Positions 24,623 to 32,620 of a DNA stretch of 32,620 nucleotides are shown here, piece after piece. The notes under the pieces were generated by a model. That model ran no database searches, had not been told where the DNA came from, and saw only the letters and a list, made by a program, of their open reading frames with translations. Source of the DNA: Chroococcus sp. FPU101 (GTDB taxonomy: Bacteria; Cyanobacteriota; Cyanobacteriia; Cyanobacteriales; Microcystaceae); NCBI RefSeq assembly GCF_017312365.1, contig NZ_BLJI01000040.1:1-32620 (forward strand), written 5' to 3'. Numbering within the stretch: the stretch's first letter is position 1; each line of letters begins with the position of its first letter. The position numbers and the translations under genes were made by a program.

Positions 24623-26062
24623 ATGGAATTTAATTTACATCAAGCCTTACAAAACTTAAATCTTTCAGCCGACTGGGTGGGATTACGCCAAGTTAAAGAA
24701 AGTACGACTACTCGTTACATACGTGATGGTAAACCCCAATCTAACGGAAAAAACTATACTCAAGGCGTAATGGTAGAAGTCTTAGTCAATGGTCAATTTG
24801 GCTATGCAGCAACTAATCGACTCGACCAAACCAGTATTCAAACCGCCGCCGAAATCGCCCGAAATCAAGCAATAGCCGCCTCAAAATGGGCTGTACACTC
24901 CTTTACCGAAGCGGTTCGCCCCAAAGCAGTCGGAAAATATCAATCACCCTTACTTAAACCCTTTGATTTCCTAAGCCCTGCTGATCTTAATCATCTTTTG
25001 ATCCAAGTCTGTCAAACCCTCAACATCTCCGATAAAATCGTCAAAACCAGTGCTTTAGCACAAATTATTGAAACAGAACAGCTTTTTGTCAGTAGTAATG
25101 GTTCAAATGTTGAGCAAACTTTTTTTCTAATTGCAACAGACTACAGCGCAACCGCGCAAGATGGCAATATCGTACAAAAACGAACAGATAACGGGATGTT
25201 AGCCCACTCCTATCAAACGGGAATGGAAGTCTTTGACGAAGCGAGTGTTTTATCTAGAGCGCGGCACATTGGCGAACAAGCGATAGAATTAATTCAAGCT
25301 CAAGACTGCCCTAATACGACGACGACTTTGGTATTGGCACCCGATCAAATGATGCTACAAATACATGAAAGTATTGGACATCCTTTGGAGTTGGATCGCA
25401 TTTTAGGAGATGAACGCAATTACGCGGGGTCAAGTTTCGTCAAACTCTCTGATTTTGGTCACTTAGTTTATGGTTCACCTTTAATGAATGTAACATTTGA
25501 CCCGACAGTTAGCGGTGAGTTTGCCAGTTATGCCTTTGATGATGCAGGTGCGACAGCCAAACGAGAATATTTGATTAAAGATGGCATTCTCCAAAGAGGT
25601 TTAGGCAGTCTCGAAAGTCAAGTCAGAACTCAAATTCCAGGTGTAGCAAACTTTCGGGCGAGTTCGTGGAATCGTGCGCCAATTGATCGCATGGCAAATT
25701 TAAACATAGAACCAGGTGACGCAAGTTTTGATGAGATCATCAGTTCGATTGAATCTGGGGTCTATATGGAGTCTAACCGTTCTTGGTCAATTGATGACTA
25801 TCGTAATAAGTTCCAATTTGGCTGTGAATATGCGCGGTTAATTGAAAATGGCAAACTTACCAAACCGTTGAAAAATCCGAATTATCGAGGTGTTACTAAT
25901 CCATTTTGGCGCGGTTTAGTCAAAGTAGGCGATCGTTCGACAATGGAAATCTATGGTACACCCTATTGTGGCAAAGGAGAACCGAACCAAGTGATTAGAG
26001 TTGGTCATGCGTCACCTGTCTGTGCATTTGAAAATATTGAAGTTTTTGGGGGTGTGACATGA
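24623..26062 (+). CDS. tldD: Metalloprotease subunit TldD
   Basis: This 479-residue protein is the catalytic half of the TldD/TldE heterodimer, a cytoplasmic zinc protease that threads unfolded peptides. The zinc motif HESIGH is at 248-253 (H-E-x-x-x-H). The Cys in YGTPYCGKGEPNQ near the C-terminus is the third metal ligand of the family. It follows ftsH by 95 bases. Its stop overlaps the tldE start by four bases (ATGA), so the two are translationally coupled and made in equal amounts, as expected for the complex. Confidence 0.95.
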   Translation: MEFNLHQALQNLNLSADWVGLRQVKESTTTRYIRDGKPQSNGKNYTQGVMVEVLVNGQFGYAATNRLDQTSIQTAAEIARNQAIAASKWAVHSFTEAVRPKAVGKYQSPLLKPFDFLSPADLNHLLIQVCQTLNISDKIVKTSALAQIIETEQLFVSSNGSNVEQTFFLIATDYSATAQDGNIVQKRTDNGMLAHSYQTGMEVFDEASVLSRARHIGEQAIELIQAQDCPNTTTTLVLAPDQMMLQIHESIGHPLELDRILGDERNYAGSSFVKLSDFGHLVYGSPLMNVTFDPTVSGEFASYAFDDAGATAKREYLIKDGILQRGLGSLESQVRTQIPGVANFRASSWNRAPIDRMANLNIEPGDASFDEIISSIESGVYMESNRSWSIDDYRNKFQFGCEYARLIENGKLTKPLKNPNYRGVTNPFWRGLVKVGDRSTMEIYGTPYCGKGEPNQVIRVGHASPVCAFENIEVFGGVT

Positions 26063-27405
26063 ATTTAACCACACAAGAAGCATTAGAATCTAACTTTAAT
26101 CAACTGAGTGAACTACTGGTTAATCATCTCCAAAGTGACGAACATTTATCCATCGAATTAAGCGGTGAACAAAGTCATTTTCTGCGTTTCAATACAGCCA
26201 AAGTTAGACAAGCAGGAATAGTTTGTGATAGTACCATACAACTGACTTTAATCAATCAGCAAAAAACCGCTTATACTGCTTTTCCCTTTAGTGGAGATTT
26301 AGCATTCGATACGGCTATCGCTTTAGATAAACTCAATGAACTAAAAAAAGAAGTCACTCAACTGCCTGAAGATCCTTATATCGTTTTACCCGAAAATAAA
26401 GGCTCAAGTCGAGATGTTTATACGGGTGAGTTATTACCGATTGAATCTGCGGTAGACGAAATTCTAAAAGAAGTACAATCGATAGATTTTACTGGGATTT
26501 ATGCCTCTGGTACCATCATTCGAGCTAATGCTAATTCTGCGGGACAAAAACACTGGTTTGCGACCGAATCCTTTTTCTTAGACTACTCGCTCATTGCACC
26601 TTCGTCTAAAGCCGTTAAAGCGACTCTAGCGGGCAGAGAATGGCAAGCCTCGCGTTATCGAGAACAAATTCAGCTAGGTATCGAACAGCTTAAGATTCTC
26701 AATGATACACCTGTTCATGAAGTTAAACCAGGTCGCTATCGTACCTATTTAGCTCCTGCTGCTACTGCCGAAATACTAAGTATGTTTTCTTGGGGTGGCG
26801 TGAGTGAATCATCCATGCGTCAGGGTGAAAGTGCTTTAACCAAGTTACGCGAAGGAAAAACACTATCGCCTTTATTTAATCTGCGAGAAAATTTTACCAG
26901 TGGGAGTGTGCCTCGTTTTAATGAATTAGGCGAAATTGCCCCCGATGAAATTCCGATTATTATTGAAGGAAAATTAGTCAATACTTTAGTCAGTAGTCGT
27001 ACTGCTCTAGAATATGGATTACAGGCTAATGGTGCAAGTGGTGGGGAAGGATTACGATCGCCCGAAGTAAGTACTGGAACACTACAAAATTCTGAAATCC
27101 TGAAACAGTTAGATACAGGGTTATATTTATCTAATCTACATTATTTAAATTGGAGCGATCGCCCTGGTGGACGGTTGACAGGAATGACACGTTATGCTTG
27201 TTTCTGGGTTGAAAACGGTCAGATTGTCGCACCAATTAAGGATTTACGCTTTGACGATAGTTTATATGCGTTTTTAGGTGAAAATTTAATTGCTTTAACT
27301 GATTTTCAAGATTTTGTACCCAATACCGATACCTATGAAAGACGTTCTTTAGGTGGCTTATTAATGCCAGGTTTATTAGTCGAAGATTTTACGTTTACAT
27401 TGTAA
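26059..27405 (+). CDS. pmbA: TldE/PmbA, non-catalytic partner of TldD
   Basis: This 448-residue TldD-like protein lacks the H-E-x-x-x-H motif; the corresponding place has no paired histidines, as usual for TldE. Conserved blocks include TYLAPAAATAEIL-like sequence and NLHYLNWSDRPGGRLTGMTRYACFWVENG near the end. It is coupled to tldD by a four-base overlap. In E. coli the pair processes microcin B17 precursor and affects CcdA antitoxin decay. A hairpin TTATCAG / CTGATAA at 27424-27446 follows but has no T-run. A putative two-gene small operon begins 82 bases after its stop. Confidence 0.93.
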   Translation: MNLTTQEALESNFNQLSELLVNHLQSDEHLSIELSGEQSHFLRFNTAKVRQAGIVCDSTIQLTLINQQKTAYTAFPFSGDLAFDTAIALDKLNELKKEVTQLPEDPYIVLPENKGSSRDVYTGELLPIESAVDEILKEVQSIDFTGIYASGTIIRANANSAGQKHWFATESFFLDYSLIAPSSKAVKATLAGREWQASRYREQIQLGIEQLKILNDTPVHEVKPGRYRTYLAPAATAEILSMFSWGGVSESSMRQGESALTKLREGKTLSPLFNLRENFTSGSVPRFNELGEIAPDEIPIIIEGKLVNTLVSSRTALEYGLQANGASGGEGLRSPEVSTGTLQNSEILKQLDTGLYLSNLHYLNWSDRPGGRLTGMTRYACFWVENGQIVAPIKDLRFDDSLYAFLGENLIALTDFQDFVPNTDTYERRSLGGLLMPGLLVEDFTFTL

Positions 27406-27487
27406 ATAATGCTTATTCTAGAGTTATCAGATCTGGTGGCTGATAAAATGTAAAAGATAAGACTAACAACATCTTAGGAGATTAAAT

Positions 27488-27670
27488 TTGCCAACTGAGA
27501 AACAAAAAGATACAGCTATTTTTATCTGTCAATTACTATCTAATCTTTATCAACCTATTCACTTATTTCGCTATGATAACAGACTAAAAATTATTTATAT
27601 ATTAGCAGGAATTAATGAGACTTTAGAAATTTTGATTAATGAAGATGGAAATTGGGATTTTGAATCATGA
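27488..27670 (+). CDS. DUF6888-like small protein, first gene of an overlapping pair
   Basis: This is a 60-residue protein. The shape (P-T-x-x-Q start, ICQLLSNLYQPIHLFRYDNR, ILAGINETLEILINEDGNW) matches my knowledge of the cyanobacterial DUF6888 family, usually found beside DUF6887. Function is unknown. The start is TTG at 27488, with AGGAG seven bases before it. Its TGA overlaps the next ATG by four bases (ATGA), so the two proteins are made together, as in toxin-antitoxin pairs. Confidence 0.7.
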   Translation: MPTEKQKDTAIFICQLLSNLYQPIHLFRYDNRLKIIYILAGINETLEILINEDGNWDFES

Positions 27671-27870
27671 AAAAATCACTTTCTGAAATGAATAACGCCG
27701 AACTTCGTCAATATCTTTCTAAAAATCGTAATGACGAAACTGCTTTTAGTCAAGCTTTAGAAATCTTGTTGAGTCGTAAAAAAGACGGGTTTAAATACCC
27801 AGCACCACAAAGTATGACTTATGAAGAAGTTGAAGCAATCTTTAAATTAAAATTAAATGAGGATAATTAA
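27667..27870 (+). CDS. DUF6887-like small protein, partner of the DUF6888 protein
   Basis: This 67-residue, mainly helical protein begins SEMNNAELRQYLSKNRNDETAF, the typical DUF6887 opening. It ends in SMTYEEVEAIFKLKLNED, another feature I associate with this family. It has no catalytic motif. It overlaps the DUF6888 gene by four bases and is convergent with the HEPN-TM2 gene, 24 bases away. A toxin-antitoxin role fits the gene size and overlap but is unproved. Confidence 0.7.
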   Translation: MKKSLSEMNNAELRQYLSKNRNDETAFSQALEILLSRKKDGFKYPAPQSMTYEEVEAIFKLKLNEDN

Positions 27871-27894
27871 TAATTTTAACATTTAACCCAGGGT

Positions 27895-28884
27895 CTAAAT
27901 ATCAAAATAATAGCGAACGGCACCTGTTTCAGAATCGTTATCAATATTAATAATTCCTTTTCTCATGCCTTCATCTAAAAGCTTTTGCACTTCTTCGGGT
28001 GATAAACTTGTTTCTCTAACGGCTTGCCCCATTGATAAAACTTTTCCATTCTTCGCAGCTACTTCTAAAAGGTGGTGCATCGGGCTTGTTTTTTTCAATT
28101 TAGAATTTGTAACGCTTTGAAAAATACTGGCTTGTAAGCTATTATCTAATTGATTAATTTGATTAAAAATTTCTTGACCTGTATTTAATAAAGGATTATC
28201 CGTCGATAATTGAGGTAAATTTTCTCCTTTAACCATTTTAGGAATTAAGAATAAATCTACAATATGTCCGATGAAAAAAACGCCACCACTAAATAGCCAT
28301 AATAAACCTGTCAATGGTCTTTTGAGATAAAAACGATGAACACCAAAGATTCCTAAAAAACCTAATGCCCAAAGTGCATAAGCAACAGCTAATTTTTTTT
28401 TCGATGTTTGAATTGAAAAATCGCTAATCTTTTGTGGTTGTGGTGTAGATGTAGAATCAAACTCAAATAAAGATGGATTGACTGTTTGATTTTGAAACAC
28501 TGGTAATTGATTTTGATTTAACAATTCTTCAACATACTGAGCATAATTTTCTACTTCTTGACGTGTGATATTAAACTCATCATTATGAGCAATTTTGTTT
28601 CTTAAATAATTTTTATTTCTAAGATAGCTGGTATCATCTGAAGTCCACTGATAATATTGACTCATTAAATCTAAGATTTCTTGCCAAGTTACTTGTTTAC
28701 GATCTTTAGCATCTAAATGATGTGCTTGTGTTACAGTGGGTTCAGATAACCAGACTCGACAAGCTTCTTCGAGGGCTGCATGAATTTTTGTTAAGGCTAA
28801 ACCAAGCAAATCTTTATCATTTCCCGCTTTCTGTAATGTTAGACAACCGTCTTCTAGTTTCTTTTTTGCTGAGTCTAGATTCAT
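27895..28884 (-). CDS. HEPN-like / TM2 / winged-helix fusion protein
   Basis: This 329-residue protein has three parts. Residues 1-125 are helical; YLRNKIAHNDEF gives R95-x4-H100, the R-x4-H arrangement of HEPN nucleases, in the RNKIAH form common to HEPN/DUF4145-like domains. Residues about 163-218 are a TM2 unit: two membrane helices with GVHRFYLKRPLTGLLWL between them. Residues about 258-329 look like a winged helix (MHHLLEVAAKNGKVLSMGQA, then SPEEVQKLLDEGMRKG). It would be membrane-bound with both soluble ends in the cytoplasm. HEPN domains with R-x4-6-H often cut RNA, but many members are inactive or only bind. The gene stands alone, converging on the DUF6887 gene. The domain calls are mine by eye. 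Confidence 0.72.
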   Translation of the reverse strand: MNLDSAKKKLEDGCLTLQKAGNDKDLLGLALTKIHAALEEACRVWLSEPTVTQAHHLDAKDRKQVTWQEILDLMSQYYQWTSDDTSYLRNKNYLRNKIAHNDEFNITRQEVENYAQYVEELLNQNQLPVFQNQTVNPSLFEFDSTSTPQPQKISDFSIQTSKKKLAVAYALWALGFLGIFGVHRFYLKRPLTGLLWLFSGGVFFIGHIVDLFLIPKMVKGENLPQLSTDNPLLNTGQEIFNQINQLDNSLQASIFQSVTNSKLKKTSPMHHLLEVAAKNGKVLSMGQAVRETSLSPEEVQKLLDEGMRKGIINIDNDSETGAVRYYFDI

Positions 28885-28948
28885 GATGTTTTAAGAAAAA
28901 GAAAATTATCTCTATTATATAATCAACTCTTAATACAGTGACAAGAGC

Positions 28949-29698
28949 CTATTCATTAATATATTTTTCAATCTGATTTTTCCAAACTAGATATCCAGGT
29001 ACACTTAAATGAACTCCATCAGTCGTATATTGTAAAGATAATTGATTTTCTTTGTTTAAAAAATGAGGGTACAAATTAATATACTGATAAGGATAATCTT
29101 TAACAATTTGTTCGAGTTGTTGATTAAATTCAGATAGGGTAGAATTATCTAAAGCAACATCAAAATTAGTATTGTTGACTGGGAGTAAACTTTGTACATA
29201 AACTTTGACATTAGGTGCTTTTTGCTTGAGAGTATCTAAAATTAACTTATAATTTTGTAAAAGCTTGTCAATTGATTTCTTTTCCCACCAAAAGTCATTA
29301 GCACCAATTAGAATAAAAATTTTCTTCGGCTGTCCTGCTATAATTTGATCAAGACGATTTAAAACGCCATCTGTAGTATCACCTGAAATTCCTCTATTTT
29401 TTACATTAATATTTTTTAGAAGTTCCTGCCACTCTCCTTGATCGGTTAAGCTATCCCCTAACAAAATAATATCTTCTTTAGATGTGGGTAAGTTTTTAAA
29501 TTCTTCCATTTTTGAATAATAGTAGTTAGTTTGATAAGCATTTCGTCGTGGACTTTGGGCTTGTTGTGGTGGTGTGGACTGGGCGGTTCTAGCAAAAGAG
29601 TAATTAATTTTTTTGAATAACCAAAAACTGACAGCCATTAAAAATATAAGATTTAAAAAAATAGATAGTTTTAAAAAATATTTGGTTTTCTTAAGCAT
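28949..29698 (-). CDS. Membrane-anchored SGNH/GDSL hydrolase
   Basis: This protein of about 249 residues has an N-terminal membrane anchor or signal (FLKLSIFLNLIFLMAVSFWLF) and then a lipase/esterase-type SGNH fold. Block I is ILLGDSLTDQGEW (catalytic Ser), block II is GISGDTTDGVLNRL (Gly), block III is IGANDFWWE (Asn) and block V is DGVHLSVPGY (Asp and His). It is probably periplasmic, deacylating or deacetylating a polysaccharide, lipid or peptidoglycan; the substrate is not known. I start at ATG 29698 (MLKKTKYFL). A TTG at 29719 would add seven residues and is less likely. Confidence 0.9.
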   Translation of the reverse strand: MLKKTKYFLKLSIFLNLIFLMAVSFWLFKKINYSFARTAQSTPPQQAQSPRRNAYQTNYYYSKMEEFKNLPTSKEDIILLGDSLTDQGEWQELLKNINVKNRGISGDTTDGVLNRLDQIIAGQPKKIFILIGANDFWWEKKSIDKLLQNYKLILDTLKQKAPNVKVYVQSLLPVNNTNFDVALDNSTLSEFNQQLEQIVKDYPYQYINLYPHFLNKENQLSLQYTTDGVHLSVPGYLVWKNQIEKYINE

Positions 29699-29795
29699 AG
29701 ACAAATTTAATAAAATCAACTAAATTATATATATAATATCAGATACTTAAAAGTTTGGAAACAAATTCAATAAATAATCCAAGGATTAGCAATCA

Positions 29796-31097
29796 ATGAT
29801 TATTCCTGAAAATGAACACTATTGGTTGAAAAATGCTCATATTCCTCGTTCTTTAGTAGAAAAAACAAGTTTTGGATCAGCGACTCAAGAAGATTTATGT
29901 TTAGTAGATTTAGAAATTAAACAAGGAATTGTCAATAAAATTATTCAAGGTAATTCAAACCAACGAGATTCTATCAGTATTGATTTACAAAAAAAAATAA
30001 TTTTTCCTTGCTTTATTGATTTACACACTCATTTAGATAAAAGTCATATTTGGCAACGATCGCCTAACCCTACTGGCACATTTGATGATGCTTTATTGAC
30101 AGCAAGAAAAGATGCAGAAGCTTCATGGACAGCTGAAGATCTTTATCGACGGATGGAATTTAGTTTAAAGTGTAGTTATGCTCATGGAACCCGTGCGCTT
30201 AGAACACATATTGATTCATACGGGGAACAAGCTTTTATTAGTTTAGATGTGTTTAAAACATTACAAGAAAAATGGAAAGATCTCATCATTTTACAAGCTG
30301 TATGTTTAGTCACTCTCGATTATTTTCAAACACCAGATGGAATTAAACTAGCTGATAAAATTGCTGAAATTGGCGGAATTCTAGGTGGTGTTGCCTTTCC
30401 TCATCCTGATTTAGAAAAACAATTAGATACGGTTTTTCAGTTGGCTAAAGAACGAAATTTAAAGCTTGATTTTCATACAGATGAAACGAATGATCCAGAA
30501 TCACGATGTTTAGAACAAATTGCGAAAGCAGCTATTAGAAATCAATTTAGTGAGCAGATTATTTGTGGACATTGCTGTAGTTTATCAGTCCAAAAACCAG
30601 AAATCGTTAATCAAACTTTGGATTTAGTCAAACAAGCGGGTATCGGAATTGTTAGCTTACCGATGTGTAACTTATATTTACAGGATCGCATCCCCAATAA
30701 AACCCCTTATTGGCGTGGTGTTACAAAAGCACATGAAATCAAACAAAAAGGAATACCGATCGCATTTGCAAGCGATAATTGTCGAGATCCTTTTTACGGT
30801 TTTGGGGATCATGATGGGTTAGAAGTCTTTACGCAAGCGGTGAGAATTGCTCATTTAGATACGCCCTATCAAGATTGGTGTAGCAGTGTCACGAAAACCC
30901 CTGCTGATTTAATGGAATTACCTAACTTCGGTAGAATTAGAGAAGGATTAACTGCTGATTTAATTATTTTTAAAGCCCGTTATTATAGTGAATTGTTGTC
31001 GCGTCCCCAAAGCGATCGGATTGTTTTAAGACAGGGTAAATCAATTGATACAAGCTTACCAGATTATTCGGAATTAGATGATTTACTAAAATTGTAG
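29796..31097 (+). CDS. Cytosine deaminase-like amidohydrolase
   Basis: This 433-residue metal-dependent amidohydrolase starts its barrel with IDLHTHLDKSHIWQRSPNP, giving the metal pair His77 and His79. Later comes KLDFHTDETNDPES, with His and Glu ligands. ICGHCCSLSVQKPE supplies another His, and FASDNCRDPFYGFGDHDG supplies the Asp of the deaminase. This order is that of CodA-type cytosine deaminases, which convert cytosine to uracil and ammonia; related members act on other nucleobases or triazines. It is probably cytoplasmic and used for pyrimidine salvage. The downstream ABC binding-protein gene starts four bases after its stop, so they share a transcript. The symbol codA is plausible but substrate identity is not certain. 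Confidence 0.85.
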   Translation: MIIPENEHYWLKNAHIPRSLVEKTSFGSATQEDLCLVDLEIKQGIVNKIIQGNSNQRDSISIDLQKKIIFPCFIDLHTHLDKSHIWQRSPNPTGTFDDALLTARKDAEASWTAEDLYRRMEFSLKCSYAHGTRALRTHIDSYGEQAFISLDVFKTLQEKWKDLIILQAVCLVTLDYFQTPDGIKLADKIAEIGGILGGVAFPHPDLEKQLDTVFQLAKERNLKLDFHTDETNDPESRCLEQIAKAAIRNQFSEQIICGHCCSLSVQKPEIVNQTLDLVKQAGIGIVSLPMCNLYLQDRIPNKTPYWRGVTKAHEIKQKGIPIAFASDNCRDPFYGFGDHDGLEVFTQAVRIAHLDTPYQDWCSSVTKTPADLMELPNFGRIREGLTADLIIFKARYYSELLSRPQSDRIVLRQGKSIDTSLPDYSELDDLLKL

Positions 31098-31101
31098 ATC
31101 T

Positions 31102-32364
31102 ATGCCAAGAAAACAGTTTAAACTTATTGTGATCGGATTAATCGTTGCTTTTTTAATTAGTTTCTGTCAGCACTTTTCATCCGATCGTTTAGAAAACCAA
31201 CCCATAACGATTAAATTAAGCGGTTGGGGTGATCCAATTGAACGACGGTTACTTCAAGAGGTTATACAAAACTTTGAAACAACACATCCCAACATCAAAG
31301 TTAAATACGAAGTTATTTCAGAACAGTATATGGATGTGATACAAGCTCGTTTAATTGGAAATGCAGCACCAGACGTATTTTATCTAGATGCAATTCAAGC
31401 ACCTTTATTAATGAATAAAAATGTTTTGGAGCCTTTAGAATCTTATATCACTCCAGCATTCGAGTTAACAGATTTTGAGGAAAACTTCTTGAGTCCTTTT
31501 AAAAATAATAATCATATTTATGGATTACCGAAAGATTATTCAACCCTAGCTCTGTTTTATAACAAAAAAGCTTTTTTCACTGAGGGTTTAAATCATCCTC
31601 CTCAAACTTGGGATGAACTGCTGACTTATTCTAAACGCTTAACAGTTGATCGCAACGGAGACGGTAAGAGCGATCAATATGGCTTAGGTGTGACTCCAGA
31701 ATTAGCGCGTTTGTCTTATATGATCAAGGCATATGGCGGGCAGGTTGTCAATCAATCAGGCTATGCGAAATTTGCATCAGAGGAAAGTTTAGCAGGACTG
31801 CGGCTGGTTGTAGAGCAATATCAAGAACGTACATCTGTTCGGGCTTCTGACGTGGGTGCGAAGTCTGGGGGCGAGATGTTGGGCAGAGGTAAGGTAGCAA
31901 TGGTAATTGAGGGGAGTTGGGTCATTCCGTTTCTGCATGAGAACTTCCCTCAGATGGAGTTTGCTACTGCCGAAGTCCCCCGTATCAACGATCGTTCGGG
32001 TACAATGATGCTTACCGTTGCTTATGTGATGAACCGCGAGTCTAAACATAAACAGGCTGCTTGGGAGCTAATTTCATATCTCACCAGTTCGCAAGGGATG
32101 ACGAAATGGGCGAGTAGTGGACTGGTTTTACCCACGCGTCGATCTGTAGCCGAAAAATTGGGATACGATCGCGATCCATTACGAACTGCTTTTATTGCAG
32201 GGGTTAACTATGCGACTACTTGGCAAATTGGTCAACATCCTGCCCTAGTCATGAATAACTTTAATAATCAGTTTTTTAGTGCATTATTAGGCGAACAACC
32301 TTTAGCCCAAGCGATGAAACGAGCCGAAGATGAAGCTAATGAGCAAATTCAAGCTCAAAAGTGA
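31102..32364 (+). CDS. ABC transporter extracellular solute-binding protein, sugar type
   Basis: This 420-residue protein has an N-terminal hydrophobic segment (FKLIVIGLIVAFLISFCQHF). The Cys there is in a poor lipobox, so it may be a signal anchor or a weak lipoprotein signal. The body is family 1 (maltose-type) binding fold: IKLSGWGDPIERRLLQEVIQNF at the start, APDVFYLDAIQAP, GLPKDYSTLALFYNKKAF, and the late GEMLGRGKVAMVIEGSW. It would capture a sugar or related solute for import. Permease and ATPase genes are not visible; after the stop the window holds no clear gene. It is coupled to the amidohydrolase by a four-base gap. The substrate is unknown. Confidence 0.9.
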   Translation: MPRKQFKLIVIGLIVAFLISFCQHFSSDRLENQPITIKLSGWGDPIERRLLQEVIQNFETTHPNIKVKYEVISEQYMDVIQARLIGNAAPDVFYLDAIQAPLLMNKNVLEPLESYITPAFELTDFEENFLSPFKNNNHIYGLPKDYSTLALFYNKKAFFTEGLNHPPQTWDELLTYSKRLTVDRNGDGKSDQYGLGVTPELARLSYMIKAYGGQVVNQSGYAKFASEESLAGLRLVVEQYQERTSVRASDVGAKSGGEMLGRGKVAMVIEGSWVIPFLHENFPQMEFATAEVPRINDRSGTMMLTVAYVMNRESKHKQAAWELISYLTSSQGMTKWASSGLVLPTRRSVAEKLGYDRDPLRTAFIAGVNYATTWQIGQHPALVMNNFNNQFFSALLGEQPLAQAMKRAEDEANEQIQAQK

Positions 32365-32620
32365 GCGATTTAACCGTATTAGGAGAGCCGAAGCAGAGCA
32401 TGACTTTTTTTGGCTATAAAATTTACTCATTGCTAGTTCCATTGAACGGTCAAAGATCTCCTCAAAATGGCTAACCACAGAATCCGTTAGAACTATTCTT
32501 TTTTAGAGAATGAAATCATTTGCTGACAGAATGACTAAGCTAGTAAGTTGGATTTCCATTTCAGCAGTTAGATTATTGTCTCCTTCCCTATCTACTTGAA
32601 CAATAGAACTCTTGCAAAAG
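32365..32620. other. Right-edge region without a clear gene; minus-strand frame runs off the edge
   Basis: A minus-strand frame is open from the right edge to a TAA at 32503-32505, about 38 codons (VQVDREGDNNLTAEMEIQ), with no family I recognise. A plus-strand frame starts with GTG overlapping the binding-protein stop (VSDLTVLGEPKQSM) but ends after 37 codons. Either could be part of a real or decayed gene; neither is certain. Confidence 0.25.

Noticed and set aside
31102-31200. Clear lipoprotein signal in the ABC binding protein
   Set aside because: The residue before the Cys is Phe, which does not fit a normal lipobox, so lipidation is left open.
1-32620. CRISPR arrays, insertion sequences, prophage genes
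   Set aside because: No regularly spaced direct repeats, transposase motifs, terminal inverted repeats around an ORF, or phage structural genes were seen by reading.

Overview
The window comes from a cyanobacterial chromosome. It encodes psbV (cytochrome c-550 of photosystem II), an NdbB-type demethylphylloquinone reductase, a DUF3386 protein, a group-2 type sigma factor, and a CyRepA1/Slr7037-type replication protein. The palindrome GCGATCGC (HIP1, a cyanobacterial signature) occurs at least ten times, for example at 3127, 4861, 5690, 10736, 10895, 18858, 19926, 23745, 24588 and 27155. Base composition is AT-rich. The exact genus cannot be named from sequence reading alone.

Layout. 1-700 is a scar of two broken genes joined end to end: a NYN-domain fragment and a frameshifted subtilase fragment. 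1096-2287 holds a sigma factor and, convergent with it, an intron-less tRNA-Leu(UAA). 2391-5408 (minus) is the large primase/helicase-like replication protein, with an imperfect 16-bp dyad at its start. 5563-6756 is ndbB, convergent with a minus-strand two-gene operon (2-oxoglutarate oxygenase, then GH43 glycosidase) that has higher GC than its surroundings and an operator-like dyad at its promoter. 8822-12189 has a DUF6328 membrane protein and, divergent from it, an exported small protein, an MFS transporter and a HAD hydrolase in tight series. 12370-13527 is ftsW. 13614-15824 (minus) is a repeat protein made of about eight propeller-like blades followed by eight ~40-50-residue repeats.

16086-18338 (minus) is cobM followed directly by a GH13 amylase. 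18512-21309 (plus) runs through a small HTH-like protein, psbV, a rhomboid protease, DUF3386 and an Nfu scaffold. 21368-22174 (minus) is a voltage-gated-type potassium channel with a C-terminal zinc ribbon. 22623-27405 (plus) is ftsH, tldD and tldE. 27488-27870 is an overlapping DUF6888/DUF6887-like pair. It is convergent with a protein that joins a HEPN-like domain (R-X4-H), a TM2 membrane unit and a winged helix (27895-28884, minus). 28949-32364 holds an SGNH hydrolase, a cytosine deaminase-like amidohydrolase and a sugar-type ABC binding protein.

How the genes relate: most of the window is ordinary core cyanobacterial gene content in short runs on alternating strands (photosynthesis, quinone synthesis, division, Fe-S assembly, proteolysis). 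The less ordinary parts are (a) a plasmid-type replication protein among chromosomal housekeeping genes, (b) the oxygenase/GH43 cassette, (c) the tldD-tldE / DUF6888-DUF6887 / HEPN-TM2 neighbourhood, which could be a toxin-antitoxin or RNase-type locus, and (d) the decayed left end. No CRISPR array, intact insertion sequence or rRNA was seen.
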